From Bacteroidales bacterium (GTDB taxonomy: Bacteria; Bacteroidota; Bacteroidia; Bacteroidales; PWNQ01): a DNA stretch of 38,648 nucleotides. The notes under the pieces are model-generated. The model made no database searches and was not told the origin of the DNA. It saw only the letters and a list, made by a program, of their open reading frames with translations. Position numbers and translations under genes: made by a program. The stretch's first letter is position 1, and every line of letters begins with the position of its first letter. Where the stretch lies: positions 69,231 to 107,878 of the forward strand of contig JAIPBW010000002.1 of NCBI GenBank assembly GCA_021738505.1, in the 5' to 3' direction. Shown piece by piece: positions 9,268 through 17,228 of this stretch.

Positions 9268-9735
9268 ATGATACAAAGAATACAAACAGTGTATATGTTT
9301 TTGGGCGTGCTGGTTACAGCAGCCATATTCCTGGTTCCGATAGCAAGTTTTGGAACAGCAGACGGGGAAATGTTTCAATATAAATTAATGAATTTTGACT
9401 CCGTTTTTGATTTGGGTCTGAAACAGCAACAGCTAATTACACCCGTAATTACAAATTGGTTAACAGGTCTTTTGCTGTTGGTAAATATTTTCCTTTATAA
9501 AAACCGGAAATTACAGAAGCGTATTTTAATGATCATCGTGGTGATTAATTTGGCTACGCTTGGTAGTTCTTTTTATGTAGCTGATCAGATTGAGCGTCTT
9601 TCCACTATTGCATCTCAGGCGACTTATCAGATAGGTATTTATCTTCCATTGGTCAACATGGTATTACTTGTATTGGCCAATAATGCCATTCGTAAAGATG
9701 ATAAGCTTGTAAAATCTGCCGATCGCTTACGATAG
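9268..9735 (+). CDS. DUF4293 family integral membrane protein
   Basis: A 155-residue protein starting MIQRIQTVYMFLGVL, the characteristic opening of DUF4293. Four hydrophobic segments are visible at about residues 8-28, 60-78, 84-102 and 120-138, joined by short charged loops, with a basic C-terminal tail (IRKDDKLVKSADRLR). The family is restricted to Bacteroidota, is commonly found beside rho as it is here, and has no known function. The ATG chosen is the family start and lies 18 nt past a TAnnTTTG element. The last 9 bp overlap the 3' end of the convergent phosphoesterase gene. Confidence 0.88.
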   Translation: MIQRIQTVYMFLGVLVTAAIFLVPIASFGTADGEMFQYKLMNFDSVFDLGLKQQQLITPVITNWLTGLLLLVNIFLYKNRKLQKRILMIIVVINLATLGSSFYVADQIERLSTIASQATYQIGIYLPLVNMVLLVLANNAIRKDDKLVKSADRLR

Positions 9736-10230
9736 GGAAGAGCGCGGATGGTTGGCAACTTCCAGATCGCGGATATTGCCATTATCAACGACAAAGCGCA
9801 TGAATGTAATGTATTGGTGGAAGCCATTTCTGCCTGCTGCTCCGGGGTTTAGGTGTAACAGCTTATTCTTTTTATCGTAAATAGCTTTTAAAATGTGGGA
9901 GTGACCGGAAATGAATAAATCCGGACTTTCCCGCTTGATAAGGTCTTTTCCAAAAGAGCTGTATTTGCCGGGATATCCTCCGATATGCAGGATGACAACC
10001 TTGACCTTTTCAATAGTAAAACTAAGATGCTCCGGATATTCTTTTCGTATTGTTGTATCATCTATGTTTCCGTATACTGCCCGGAATGGTTTGTTACTGG
10101 CCAAGTTAGCAATAATCTGATAATCTCCGATGTCTCCTGCATGCCAGACTTCGTCTACATCTTTGAAGAATTCTTTCAATTTCGGGTGTACAAACCCATG
10201 CGTGTCTGAAATCAGGCCTATGCTTTTCAT
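9727..10230 (-). CDS. YfcE/MJ0936-type metallophosphoesterase
   Basis: A 167-residue calcineurin-like phosphoesterase. The metal-binding signature is complete: ISDTHG (D9, H11), HAGDIGD, VYGNIDD, ILHIGGYPG and SGHSHI. This is the compact single-domain YfcE/MJ0936 group, phosphodiesterases that hydrolyse model substrates and whose cellular substrate is generally unknown. It lies 54 bp downstream of batE on the same strand and may be the last gene of the Bat transcript. Its 3' end overlaps the convergent DUF4293 gene by 9 bp. Confidence 0.9.
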   Translation of the reverse strand: MKSIGLISDTHGFVHPKLKEFFKDVDEVWHAGDIGDYQIIANLASNKPFRAVYGNIDDTTIRKEYPEHLSFTIEKVKVVILHIGGYPGKYSSFGKDLIKRESPDLFISGHSHILKAIYDKKNKLLHLNPGAAGRNGFHQYITFMRFVVDNGNIRDLEVANHPRSSLS

Positions 10231-10284
10231 TGTGTAATATTGCTTATTGATGTATTAAAGCTCAAAAATAGTAAGAAAGGAGCG

Positions 10285-11043
10285 TCAGATTACTTTCATA
10301 TTGCTTTTGTGAATCCAGCCAACTGTCCCATCGGGCAGGCGCACTTCGTACCATTCTCCAACCTTATTTAAGATATGCACTTTCAATCCTTCATGGATGA
10401 TAAACAAATTTTCACTGTCTTTGGAAGGCGAACTTTTTCCGGTGACGACGTTTTCAAATATGATGGCAGATTTATCTTCTCTTATGTGGTTGTAGTTGCG
10501 TAAGCTGATAAAAAGAGTGAACACAAATAAAATTGCAGTAACAATTGCAGGCCAAAAGAAAGCTTTACGCTTACTGACAGAACGGGAGGAAATAAAAAGT
10601 GCCCACAATAAGCTGCTTATAAAAATTAAGATTATGCTTAATGTAGCCCAGGTTTTTAATGGAAAAAGTTTTGTCAGCTTATGCCACCAACGAACATAAA
10701 ACATTACCGGTAGCTTCTCAATGGCATCTTTTTGCTGTTGCTTTGCAAATTCCAGATTGTGGTTAATCCTTTCATTAAAAGGTTCTAATTGTTTTGCTCG
10801 TTCGTAATTTAAAATAGCCGGCGCTAATTGGTCATTCTTAAAATAGGCGTTCCCTAGATTATAATAAAGCTCCGCCGATTCCTTGACGGAATCTAAAATA
10901 CGGTCATATTTTGCTATCGCAATATCATAGTTGCCCGCATTGTATGCTTCATTTGCTTCTTCAATTAATTCCGGGTTGGAATTGGCAAAAAGCAAGCCGA
11001 TCTGCAAAAAAACAATGGATATGGTCAGGGTTAACTTCTTCAT
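10285..11043 (-). CDS. batE: BatE: TPR and SH3-domain membrane protein
   Basis: A 252-residue protein. An N-terminal signal or anchor segment (about 1-20) is followed by two to three TPR-like repeats (EANEAYNAGNYDIAIAKYD, ELYYNLGNAYFKNDQLAPA). Two membrane segments follow near residues 130-155 and 165-180, and a bacterial SH3-like domain closes the protein (EWYEVRLPDGTVGWIHKSN). This is the BatE layout of Bacteroidota aerotolerance (Bat) operons, where the protein is thought to scaffold a periplasmic or membrane Bat complex. It is 54 bp downstream of batD and 54 bp upstream of the phosphoesterase gene. The name rests on operon position as well as domains. Confidence 0.87.
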   Translation of the reverse strand: MKKLTLTISIVFLQIGLLFANSNPELIEEANEAYNAGNYDIAIAKYDRILDSVKESAELYYNLGNAYFKNDQLAPAILNYERAKQLEPFNERINHNLEFAKQQQKDAIEKLPVMFYVRWWHKLTKLFPLKTWATLSIILIFISSLLWALFISSRSVSKRKAFFWPAIVTAILFVFTLFISLRNYNHIREDKSAIIFENVVTGKSSPSKDSENLFIIHEGLKVHILNKVGEWYEVRLPDGTVGWIHKSNMKVI

Positions 11044-11097
11044 AATATGATTTTCAATTCTTTGATTGCTGATTTAACAACATATTGCATAATTGCG

Positions 11098-12960
11098 TTA
11101 TTTTAGATCTTTTTCAATATTAGAAATCAAATTCAGCGTTTGGGTATAAATATCTTCTAATTTCTGTTCGCCCGACTCCGGAGCAAATCTGGCAAAATCG
11201 CATTGGTCCAGAATGTTTCGGCTTTGCCGGATATGATCAGGTTTAATATTACTGTTTTCTAATTTTGTTTGAATATTATCCCTGTTTACTTCTGCCATAG
11301 GGATATTAAAACGATCACTGAGATAGCCTAATATAGCTTTATTTATTTCTTCATAAAACTCATTTTGTTTTCCGGTATCTTTCAGCTTCCGCGCTTTTTT
11401 CAGCCTTCTTTTGGCTAACCTTGTAGCTCTGCGGTTTTTCTGCAAGGTTGCATCTGCACGAATCCGTCGATTTTTCTTGTGAATCAGATAAAAGATAAGC
11501 AGTCCTGCCGGAGGCAGCAATAACAAAAGCCAAAACAACCAGGAATTAACGAAGTATTTATTTTTATCATAAAGCGGGATGGAGGATTCGTAGATATGCA
11601 TGATGTCTTTACCTAATCGCTGAATCTTTTGTTTGTTATAAGTGACAATTCCTTTTTCTCCGTCCTCCTCTTTGCCTTTTCCGACAAAAATATCAAATGC
11701 TTCAGTCTTTAAAGTGACATATTCTTCTTTCAGGATGTCAAAGTAAGAAAACTGAATTGGCGAAATCTTGAAATGCCCTTCACTGCGCGGGATCAAGGTG
11801 TAATCAAATGTTTTCTTTCCGGAGACTCCTGTTTTATTGGTTTGTGTCTTTGTGTTAACTTCAGGCTCATATACCTCAAAATCGGGAGGGAAATTTATCT
11901 CGGGCAATTCCAACAAATCAATGTTTCCCGAACCGGAAATATCGATTTTAAGATTTACCGCCTGATTAGAAGCAATACTATCTTTTGTCAGGTTAGCGGA
12001 CATGCGATAGCTGCCGACTAATCCTGAAAAGTTAGCGGGTTTACCTTCATTGGGCAGTGGTTTAACATTAATGGACACCACAGGAGAAGTTATGTTTTTT
12101 TCAACATTTTTTCTAATCCTGACCTGATCACCATAAAAGAACTTTTCTCTTGGTGTTTGAGCTTTTCGCGTTTTAATGATTTCCGCTTGCACATCCAGTG
12201 AAAAACTGCCGATTTTAAGCGATCCGGATTTTTGCGGAAACAGTACTTTTTTGCCTATGGTGATTGTATTATAAATCTCTCCGTCAACGCGTTCTTTTTT
12301 GACGCTGATATCGCCAATATCAATGTCTTTGGACCAAAACCCTTCAAAAGAGGGAAGGTTTTTAGCATTCAGGCCGGTGATCTTTTTTTTAGAGTACAAC
12401 TTATGCGTTACAACTACCGCTTCACCAACATAAGCCTGATCTTTGCTGACAATTGTGCGGGCAAATAAATCATCCGGCTTAAGTCCGTCTTTATTTTGCT
12501 GCTCTCCCGAAGGTTTATTAACATCATCAGATTCGGAAACTGTGATGGTAAGTTCAGCGGATTTTAATGTTTTGCCCTGCCACTTGTAGACAAAAGGATC
12601 AATGGTAAATTTACCTTTTTCTTTTGGCTCCAGTATGAATGAGTATTTGTATAAGGCCATATCCTTCTCCTGTCGCCCAAAACCAAAACTCATGTTCATG
12701 TCCATACCTCCGCCTTCATCAATGATGCGGAACTTTTCGAAGGATGGTTTTTTGGCGTTGATGCCGCTGAGATTGAACGATCCACTGCGACCCTTGTATT
12801 TTAGGATATAATCTACCCGGAATTGCTCGTTTAAGGATGGACTGGAGTTGCTGACGTTAATGTCAACATAAAAATCATCCTGAGCATGAGCAGTATAAGC
12901 TGCCAGGGAAATCAAAAAAGTAACTAGTATTGTCAACAGATGTTTTTTCATGATTACCAA
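11098..12960 (-). CDS. batD: BatD family protein
   Basis: A 620-residue protein with a signal peptide (MKKHLLTILVTFLISLAAYT...HA). A long periplasmic part of Ig-like oxygen-tolerance/BatD repeats follows (LNEQFRVDYILKYKG, QAYVGEAVVVTHKLYSK, DSIASNQAVNLKIDISGSGN), then one membrane segment near residues 470-495 (LFWLLLLLPPAGLLIFYLI) and a basic cytosolic tail. Bat proteins are associated with oxygen tolerance and envelope integrity; the mechanism is not settled. The longer start overlaps batC by 7 bp. A start three codons later (12951) gives a cleaner MKKH signal peptide and removes the overlap. Either way batC and batD are tightly coupled. Confidence 0.92.
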   Translation of the reverse strand: MVIMKKHLLTILVTFLISLAAYTAHAQDDFYVDINVSNSSPSLNEQFRVDYILKYKGRSGSFNLSGINAKKPSFEKFRIIDEGGGMDMNMSFGFGRQEKDMALYKYSFILEPKEKGKFTIDPFVYKWQGKTLKSAELTITVSESDDVNKPSGEQQNKDGLKPDDLFARTIVSKDQAYVGEAVVVTHKLYSKKKITGLNAKNLPSFEGFWSKDIDIGDISVKKERVDGEIYNTITIGKKVLFPQKSGSLKIGSFSLDVQAEIIKTRKAQTPREKFFYGDQVRIRKNVEKNITSPVVSINVKPLPNEGKPANFSGLVGSYRMSANLTKDSIASNQAVNLKIDISGSGNIDLLELPEINFPPDFEVYEPEVNTKTQTNKTGVSGKKTFDYTLIPRSEGHFKISPIQFSYFDILKEEYVTLKTEAFDIFVGKGKEEDGEKGIVTYNKQKIQRLGKDIMHIYESSIPLYDKNKYFVNSWLFWLLLLLPPAGLLIFYLIHKKNRRIRADATLQKNRRATRLAKRRLKKARKLKDTGKQNEFYEEINKAILGYLSDRFNIPMAEVNRDNIQTKLENSNIKPDHIRQSRNILDQCDFARFAPESGEQKLEDIYTQTLNLISNIEKDLK

Positions 12961-13736
12961 TCTTTTTCAATTTCTTTTGCTTTGGCTTCTTTCTTCTTCA
13001 ACATTTTCTTCATCATCTCTTTTTGATCATTTTCCAGAGCTTTCATCATTCGCCTGGCTTGTTCTTCGCTAAGTTCTTTCTTGTCTTGTTCGCCTTTCCG
13101 GCTTTTGTTTTTGTCCTGATCTTCTTTTGATTTATTCTTCTCTTGTCCTTTTTGTTGGTCTTCTTTATTTTGCTGCTGTTGTTCGTCTTTGTTGTTCTTT
13201 TTATTCTTCTCCGATTTCTTGTTTTGATCTTTCTTGTTTTGCTGATCTTGTTGTTTTTCCTTGTCTTTGTTTTGCTTATTCTTATCTTGTTTCTGTTGCT
13301 GCTGTTGCTGCTGCTGTAATTTTTTACGGGCATAAACATAATTATACCGGGAGTCATCGTCGGAAGGGTTGTGCAGTAAAGCTTTTTTATAGGCCTTAGC
13401 GGCTTTCTGATATTCTTTTGCTTTCAAATAAGCATTGCCTAAATTATGAAAAGCCTCCGACTTTTCTTTGTCACTGATATTTAAACTCTCAAGGTTTTCG
13501 AAGCTTTTAATGGCTTCTTTGTATTTCTCTTGCTGATACAAAGTGTTTCCCAGATTAAAATTTCCTTTAAAGTTCATTTGATCCTCCTCCAAAGCCTTTC
13601 TGTAGTTCAGTTCAGCATCAGCATATTCCTTGTTTTTATAGTTTTTATCTCCCTGACGCAAAAGGGAATGTGCATTTTGCCCTTGTGTTATCGCAGTGGA
13701 TAATAATAGTATAATAAGAATATTGATGGTCTTCAT
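12954..13736 (-). CDS. batC: BatC: TPR protein with K/Q-rich tail
   Basis: A 260-residue protein. A signal peptide (about 1-19) is followed by three TPR motifs (SLLRQGDKNYKNKEYADAE, FKGNFNLGNTLYQQEKYKE, AFHNLGNAYLKAKEYQKA). Residues 145-225 are extremely rich in Q, K, D and N, including a run of seven or more Q, and a charged helix (EEQARRMMKALENDQKEM) ends the protein. TPR plus a low-complexity tail is usual for BatC. The start lies in a sequence (TTTTAAACATATGAA) shared with a repeat element 215 bp upstream. A 437-bp gap separates it from batB, so it may use its own promoter. Confidence 0.9.
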   Translation of the reverse strand: MKTINILIILLLSTAITQGQNAHSLLRQGDKNYKNKEYADAELNYRKALEEDQMNFKGNFNLGNTLYQQEKYKEAIKSFENLESLNISDKEKSEAFHNLGNAYLKAKEYQKAAKAYKKALLHNPSDDDSRYNYVYARKKLQQQQQQQQKQDKNKQNKDKEKQQDQQNKKDQNKKSEKNKKNNKDEQQQQNKEDQQKGQEKNKSKEDQDKNKSRKGEQDKKELSEEQARRMMKALENDQKEMMKKMLKKKEAKAKEIEKDW

Positions 13737-13805
13737 ATGTTTAAAATTTTGTTCTGTGTTCCTTGTTCCTTGTTCGCTTTTTCTCTTAGTCGCTTCGTTC
13801 TCTTA

Positions 13806-13823
13806 TCCCGATAGCTATCGGGA
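13806..13823. repeat. Perfect 18-bp palindrome
   Basis: TCCCGATAGCTATCGGGA is a perfect palindrome. The sequence is familiar as a dispersed intergenic element in many Bacteroidota genomes. It could form a short hairpin in the batB-batC transcript. Confidence 0.75.
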
Positions 13824-13906
13824 CGTTTCGTTCACTCAATTCACTCTCTCGCTTCATCGCTTAATCGCATTAACGCATCATCGTCTCCTGGCCTCCTCGC
13901 ATTTAA

Positions 13907-13951
13907 TCATTCTCCAGTGTGTCGAAAAAACTGTCGCCATGGAAGTTTCAT
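13907..13951 (-). repeat. Dispersed mini-ORF repeat, copy A
   Basis: On the minus strand this reads ATG to TGA and encodes MKLPWRQFFRHTGE, followed by ATTAAATGCG. It is nearly identical to copy B (14118-14166) and copy C (27741-27785). Between copies A and C the differences give L/P, Q/K and T/I changes and one silent change, and the frame length is kept. The sequence before its ATG (TTTTAAACAT) is the same as that before batC. Confidence 0.65.
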
Positions 13952-14048
13952 ATGTTTAAAATTTTGTTCGTTGTTCCTTGTTCGTTGTTTGTCCGCTAAT
14001 TTCCCTAATTACACACCAATTAAAGCGGATTTAGTATATTCTTATTCG

Positions 14049-14056
14049 CAAATGTA
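14049..14056 (-). promoter_or_regulatory. Possible internal -7 element for batC
   Basis: The minus-strand reading is TACATTTG, a match to TAnnTTTG. The nearest TTG (complement of 14074-14076) is 17 nt away, a little short of the usual spacing. It lies about 313 nt before batC and could give batC-batE separate transcription. Confidence 0.3.
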
Positions 14057-14117
14057 ATTCGTAATTCATAATTCAAGATACTCATCATCGCATCAACGCC
14101 AACTCGCTGCTTCGCAT

Positions 14118-14166
14118 TTAATCATTCTCCAGTGTGTCGAAAAAATTGTCACCATGGAAGTTTCAT
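14118..14166 (-). repeat. Dispersed mini-ORF repeat, copy B
   Basis: The same element as copy A, starting 8 bp after the batB stop on the same strand. Here the Arg codon CGA is TGA, so the mini-ORF stops after MKLPW, while the rest of the DNA, including GGAGAATGATTAAATGCG, is conserved. Confidence 0.6.
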
Positions 14167-14173
14167 ATTATGT

Positions 14174-15220
14174 TTATTTCGTTGGTTGTTCAAATATATT
14201 TATTTTCCGTGCTAACGGGCTTTTTCGGTTAAATAAAAGATGTTCAACAATCAGCAAAAGTATTGCTATTGCCAAAGGATATTGAAAGCGGTCTTCATAG
14301 TCGGCATATACTCTTGACTTAAACTCTTTTTCTTCCATTTTCTTGATCTCATCATATAAACTGTTCACTCCCGAGTTGGCGTTATTGGCCAGAATATATT
14401 TCCCTTTTCCTTTCCTGGCAATGTCTTTAAGCATCGTCTGATTAAGCTGTGTGATAACTGTATTTCCGTTTTGATCTTGTTTATAACGTTTTGAAGCATT
14501 ATTTGCGGAAGCAGGAATGGGAGCTCCTTTTAAAGATCCCATTCCAATGGAATGCACAATCACACCCTTTTCTCTGGCTTTTTCTGCAGCTTTTAGTGCA
14601 TTTCCCTGATGGTTTTCGCCATCCGAAATGAGTATAATTGCTTTGTTGTGATTTGATTTCTCATCGAAAGCAGACAGGCTTTGTTCTATCGCTTCACCAA
14701 TGGCTGTACCTTGTGTAGGAACAATATCTGTTGATATTGCCCGAAGGAACATTCGGGCTGCAGAATAGTCGGTGGTTATGGGTAATTGTTTATATGCGTG
14801 ACCAGCAAAGATAACCAATCCGATCCGGTCGCCTTCCAGCCTTTGAATAAGCTGGTCTACGGCTCGTTTTGCATTGTCGAGCCTGTTGGGATTAATATCT
14901 TCCGCCAGCATGCTGTTGGATACATCAAGGGCGATGACAAGATCAACTCCTTTGCGGGTGCTTTTTTCCATGCGGGAGCCAATTTGGGGATTAGCCAAAG
15001 CAAGAATAAGAAAGGCCAGTGCAGTTATGAATAAAGCATGCTTCCAGTTATTCCGCTTCCCGGATGCTTTGGGCGCCAGCCGGGCATAAAGCTCCGTGTC
15101 GGCAAAAGCGCGAAGTAGCTTGCGTTTCCGCCGGTTGATCAGATAATGCAAAATTATGAGCAATGGCAATAATGCCAGGCCATAAAGTATATAAGGGTTG
15201 TCAAACCTGATGATTTCCAT
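14174..15220 (-). CDS. batB: BatB: von Willebrand factor A membrane protein
   Basis: A 348-residue protein with membrane segments near residues 10-28 and 60-80 and one near the C-terminus (FQYPLAIAILLLIVEHLLF), and a VWA domain at about 90-300. The metal-ion-dependent adhesion site is intact: DVSNS (about 98-102), a threonine in TTDYS and the later ISDGENH. In Bat loci BatA and BatB are paired VWA proteins thought to be worked on by the MoxR ATPase. It lies 18 bp downstream of batA. A repeat-filled 437-bp gap follows before batC. Confidence 0.93.
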   Translation of the reverse strand: MEIIRFDNPYILYGLALLPLLIILHYLINRRKRKLLRAFADTELYARLAPKASGKRNNWKHALFITALAFLILALANPQIGSRMEKSTRKGVDLVIALDVSNSMLAEDINPNRLDNAKRAVDQLIQRLEGDRIGLVIFAGHAYKQLPITTDYSAARMFLRAISTDIVPTQGTAIGEAIEQSLSAFDEKSNHNKAIILISDGENHQGNALKAAEKAREKGVIVHSIGMGSLKGAPIPASANNASKRYKQDQNGNTVITQLNQTMLKDIARKGKGKYILANNANSGVNSLYDEIKKMEEKEFKSRVYADYEDRFQYPLAIAILLLIVEHLLFNRKSPLARKINIFEQPTK

Positions 15221-15238
15221 AGTTCATTTTCTTCTTTT

Positions 15239-16240
15239 TTAAGGAATCGTTCGAAATATTGTTTTTCGTAAAATCCATTCCAGTATTAAAAGGATACCAC
15301 CTATTAAGGCAAAGAGGAAAAATTCCTCGTGTTGATGCTCATATCTTTGTACGTCAATTTTAGATTTTTCCAGTTTATTAATTGACTGGTATATCTCTGC
15401 CAGTTTTTCTTTGTTTGTAGCCCGGAAGTATTGGCCGTTTGTACTCTGAGCAATGTTTTTCAGCAACTCTTCGTCGATATTCACTTCGCGCTGTCGAAAG
15501 ACATATTGCCCTGTAGCCTGGCTGATCCCCACAGGTACTCTTGCTTTTCCTTTACTTCCTACGCCAATCGTATAAACGCGTATGTCGAAAGTTTTCGCCA
15601 TTTCTGCTGCTGTCAGAGGGTCTATGGAGCCGGAATTGTTTACTCCGTCTGTTAGCAGAATAATTACTTTTGATTTTGCTTTTCCGTTTTTTAGGCGGCT
15701 AACTGCCGTTGCCAGCCCTTCTCCAATAGCAGTTCCGTCTTTGAGCATTCCTGTTTTGATGTCTTCAAATAAATTGCTGACCATCTGATGGTCTGTCGTA
15801 AGCGGACTTTGTGCAAAAGCTTCGGCGCTAAAGATCACCAATCCTAAGCGATCGTTTTTTCGGTCAGCAATGAATTCCTGAGCTACACTTTTTGCCGCTT
15901 CCAGGCGGTTGGGGCGAAAGTCTGTGGCCAGCATACTCGTTGAAACATCCAAACTGATAAGGATATCAATTCCTTCAATGGAAATATTCTCCTGACGTGT
16001 ACTTGATTGGGGCCGTGCCAGTGCAATAATCAAAAGGATAAATGCCAGCATGCGAAAACCGAATAAAACGGGATAAAACCGCGCCTTCCAGCTTTTTCTT
16101 TTACTGATGCCTGCCAGTGAGCTGTATCGTAGCGGAGCCTGGCGTTTGTGATATTTTTTTATGTAATATACCAGAAACAATGGGATCAGCAGCAGGCTCA
16201 GCAGTATATAAGGATTAGCAAATGTTATATCACTCCACAT
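15239..16240 (-). CDS. batA: BatA: von Willebrand factor A membrane protein
   Basis: A 333-residue protein. An N-terminal membrane segment (YILLSLLLIPLFLVYYI) is followed by a second at about 60-77, a VWA domain with DVSTS (MIDAS), TTDHQ and LLTDGVNN, and a C-terminal membrane segment (FFLFALIGGILLILEWIL). It has the same plan as BatB and is its paralogue. The first 11 bp overlap the 3' end of the preceding membrane-protein gene, indicating translational coupling. It sits inside the MoxR-DUF58-VWA cassette, which fixes the name. Confidence 0.93.
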   Translation of the reverse strand: MWSDITFANPYILLSLLLIPLFLVYYIKKYHKRQAPLRYSSLAGISKRKSWKARFYPVLFGFRMLAFILLIIALARPQSSTRQENISIEGIDILISLDVSTSMLATDFRPNRLEAAKSVAQEFIADRKNDRLGLVIFSAEAFAQSPLTTDHQMVSNLFEDIKTGMLKDGTAIGEGLATAVSRLKNGKAKSKVIILLTDGVNNSGSIDPLTAAEMAKTFDIRVYTIGVGSKGKARVPVGISQATGQYVFRQREVNIDEELLKNIAQSTNGQYFRATNKEKLAEIYQSINKLEKSKIDVQRYEHQHEEFFLFALIGGILLILEWILRKTIFRTIP

Positions 16241-17192
16241 TATTCGCCTCCTCTGTTTTTTCGTTTTCTTCGTCTTTCCGGGTCATTTCAACAAATTGTT
16301 TTGCTGACTTCATGCTTTGAGCATTTTCATCAGGCAGGGGAATTACCCGGGCAAATTTTACAAGATCAGCTAATTCCAATAAGGATTTTAACATTTTATA
16401 AGCATCTTCCGGAGTTACAGGACTTATCTGTTGTAATATCTCCCGGCTTGTCAGTTCTTCAGCATCAACATTAAACCGCCTTTCAATATAATGCCTGATA
16501 ATAGCTGTTAATTCGATATAGTATTTCTTCGTCTGATTATTATGCCATAGTTTCTTATCCTCCAGCTCCTGTAAGCGGCTTAATGCTTCCTCATCTGCCG
16601 GCAGGGCAGGTTTAACAGGTATAGGCTTATCTATGGATTTTTGCTTTTTCCTTTTTCTGATGAAGTAATATGCAAGCGCAGCAATTATTAGCAGGGCTAT
16701 AGCCCCTAAAATCCAGGGCAGGAAATCCCGGAATTTGAGAGGTTCCTCATATATCCCTTTGATGGGTTTTATTGCTTTTGTTGTATCTACATTTAGTGTT
16801 TGCACCTGAAGTAGCATTGCTTCTGTTGAAAGGCTATCTTTCCCGAAAGCAAAAGAAAAGGGGGGAATAGCATGATAACCCGAGTCAAAAGAAGTAATAG
16901 TATATGACTTTGTGATCTCACGGAAACTTTCGTCTATCAGGTTTGTATCGGCCTTCTTAATGTTGACAATTTCAATTTTTTCGGTAAGCGTATCCTGAAT
17001 ATCCGGCCATTGCACATGCCTGTCGCTTGAAACGGTAACAATGAAGTCAAATGTAGTCTGTTCACCAATTTGAATTGCATTCGTATCGAGTTTCGCATTC
17101 ACTTCAAATTCCTGGGCGTGTAGAAAGCTCACTGACCCGGTCATGAGAAGTAAAAAGGCAAATATGTAGTGCAATTTGTTCATAATCATCAT
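16230..17192 (-). CDS. Bat-operon membrane protein with signal peptide and cytosolic tail
   Basis: A 320-residue protein that is regularly found between the DUF58 and batA genes in Bacteroidota but has no settled name. It has a signal peptide (MNKLHYIFAFLLLMTGSVSF...HA), a periplasmic region of about 130 residues that resembles a BatD-like Ig domain (IQIGEQTTFDFIVTVSSD), one membrane segment (ILGAIALLIIAALAYYFI) and a cytosolic helical tail of about 120 residues (YYIELTAIIRHYIERRFNV). The tail resembles the BatD tail (YLSDRFNI), suggesting a shared origin. An ATG two codons further in would also serve as start. It overlaps batA by 11 bp. Confidence 0.82.
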   Translation of the reverse strand: MMIMNKLHYIFAFLLLMTGSVSFLHAQEFEVNAKLDTNAIQIGEQTTFDFIVTVSSDRHVQWPDIQDTLTEKIEIVNIKKADTNLIDESFREITKSYTITSFDSGYHAIPPFSFAFGKDSLSTEAMLLQVQTLNVDTTKAIKPIKGIYEEPLKFRDFLPWILGAIALLIIAALAYYFIRKRKKQKSIDKPIPVKPALPADEEALSRLQELEDKKLWHNNQTKKYYIELTAIIRHYIERRFNVDAEELTSREILQQISPVTPEDAYKMLKSLLELADLVKFARVIPLPDENAQSMKSAKQFVEMTRKDEENEKTEEANNVE

Positions 17193-17228
17193 TTGTGTTG
17201 TTCACAAATCTTAATTTTCATTATTATC

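Larger units (their letters stand above)
13737..14173. other. Repeat-filled gap inside the bat operon (batB-batC)
   Basis: A 437-bp region between the batB stop and the batC start. It consists of two similar modules, each beginning on the minus strand at an ATATGAA context. It contains mini-ORF copies A and B, low-complexity GAACAAGGAAC-like runs, a perfect 18-bp palindrome (13806-13823) and a possible internal -7 element (14049-14056). Other bat gene junctions here are overlaps or gaps of 54 bp or less, so this region is an insertion or expansion. Confidence 0.7.

Noticed and set aside
13046-13399. Long open frames on both strands across the batC low-complexity region
   Set aside because: They are shadows of the K/Q-rich codons of batC, which has TPR motifs, a signal peptide and operon context.
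13696-13959. An 87-codon plus-strand open frame ending in VEKTVAMEVSYV, similar to the end of one at 27686-27928
   Set aside because: The likeness comes from the dispersed repeat read on the opposite strand. The repeat's minus-strand reading gives the mini-ORF; neither long plus-strand frame has protein-like sequence.
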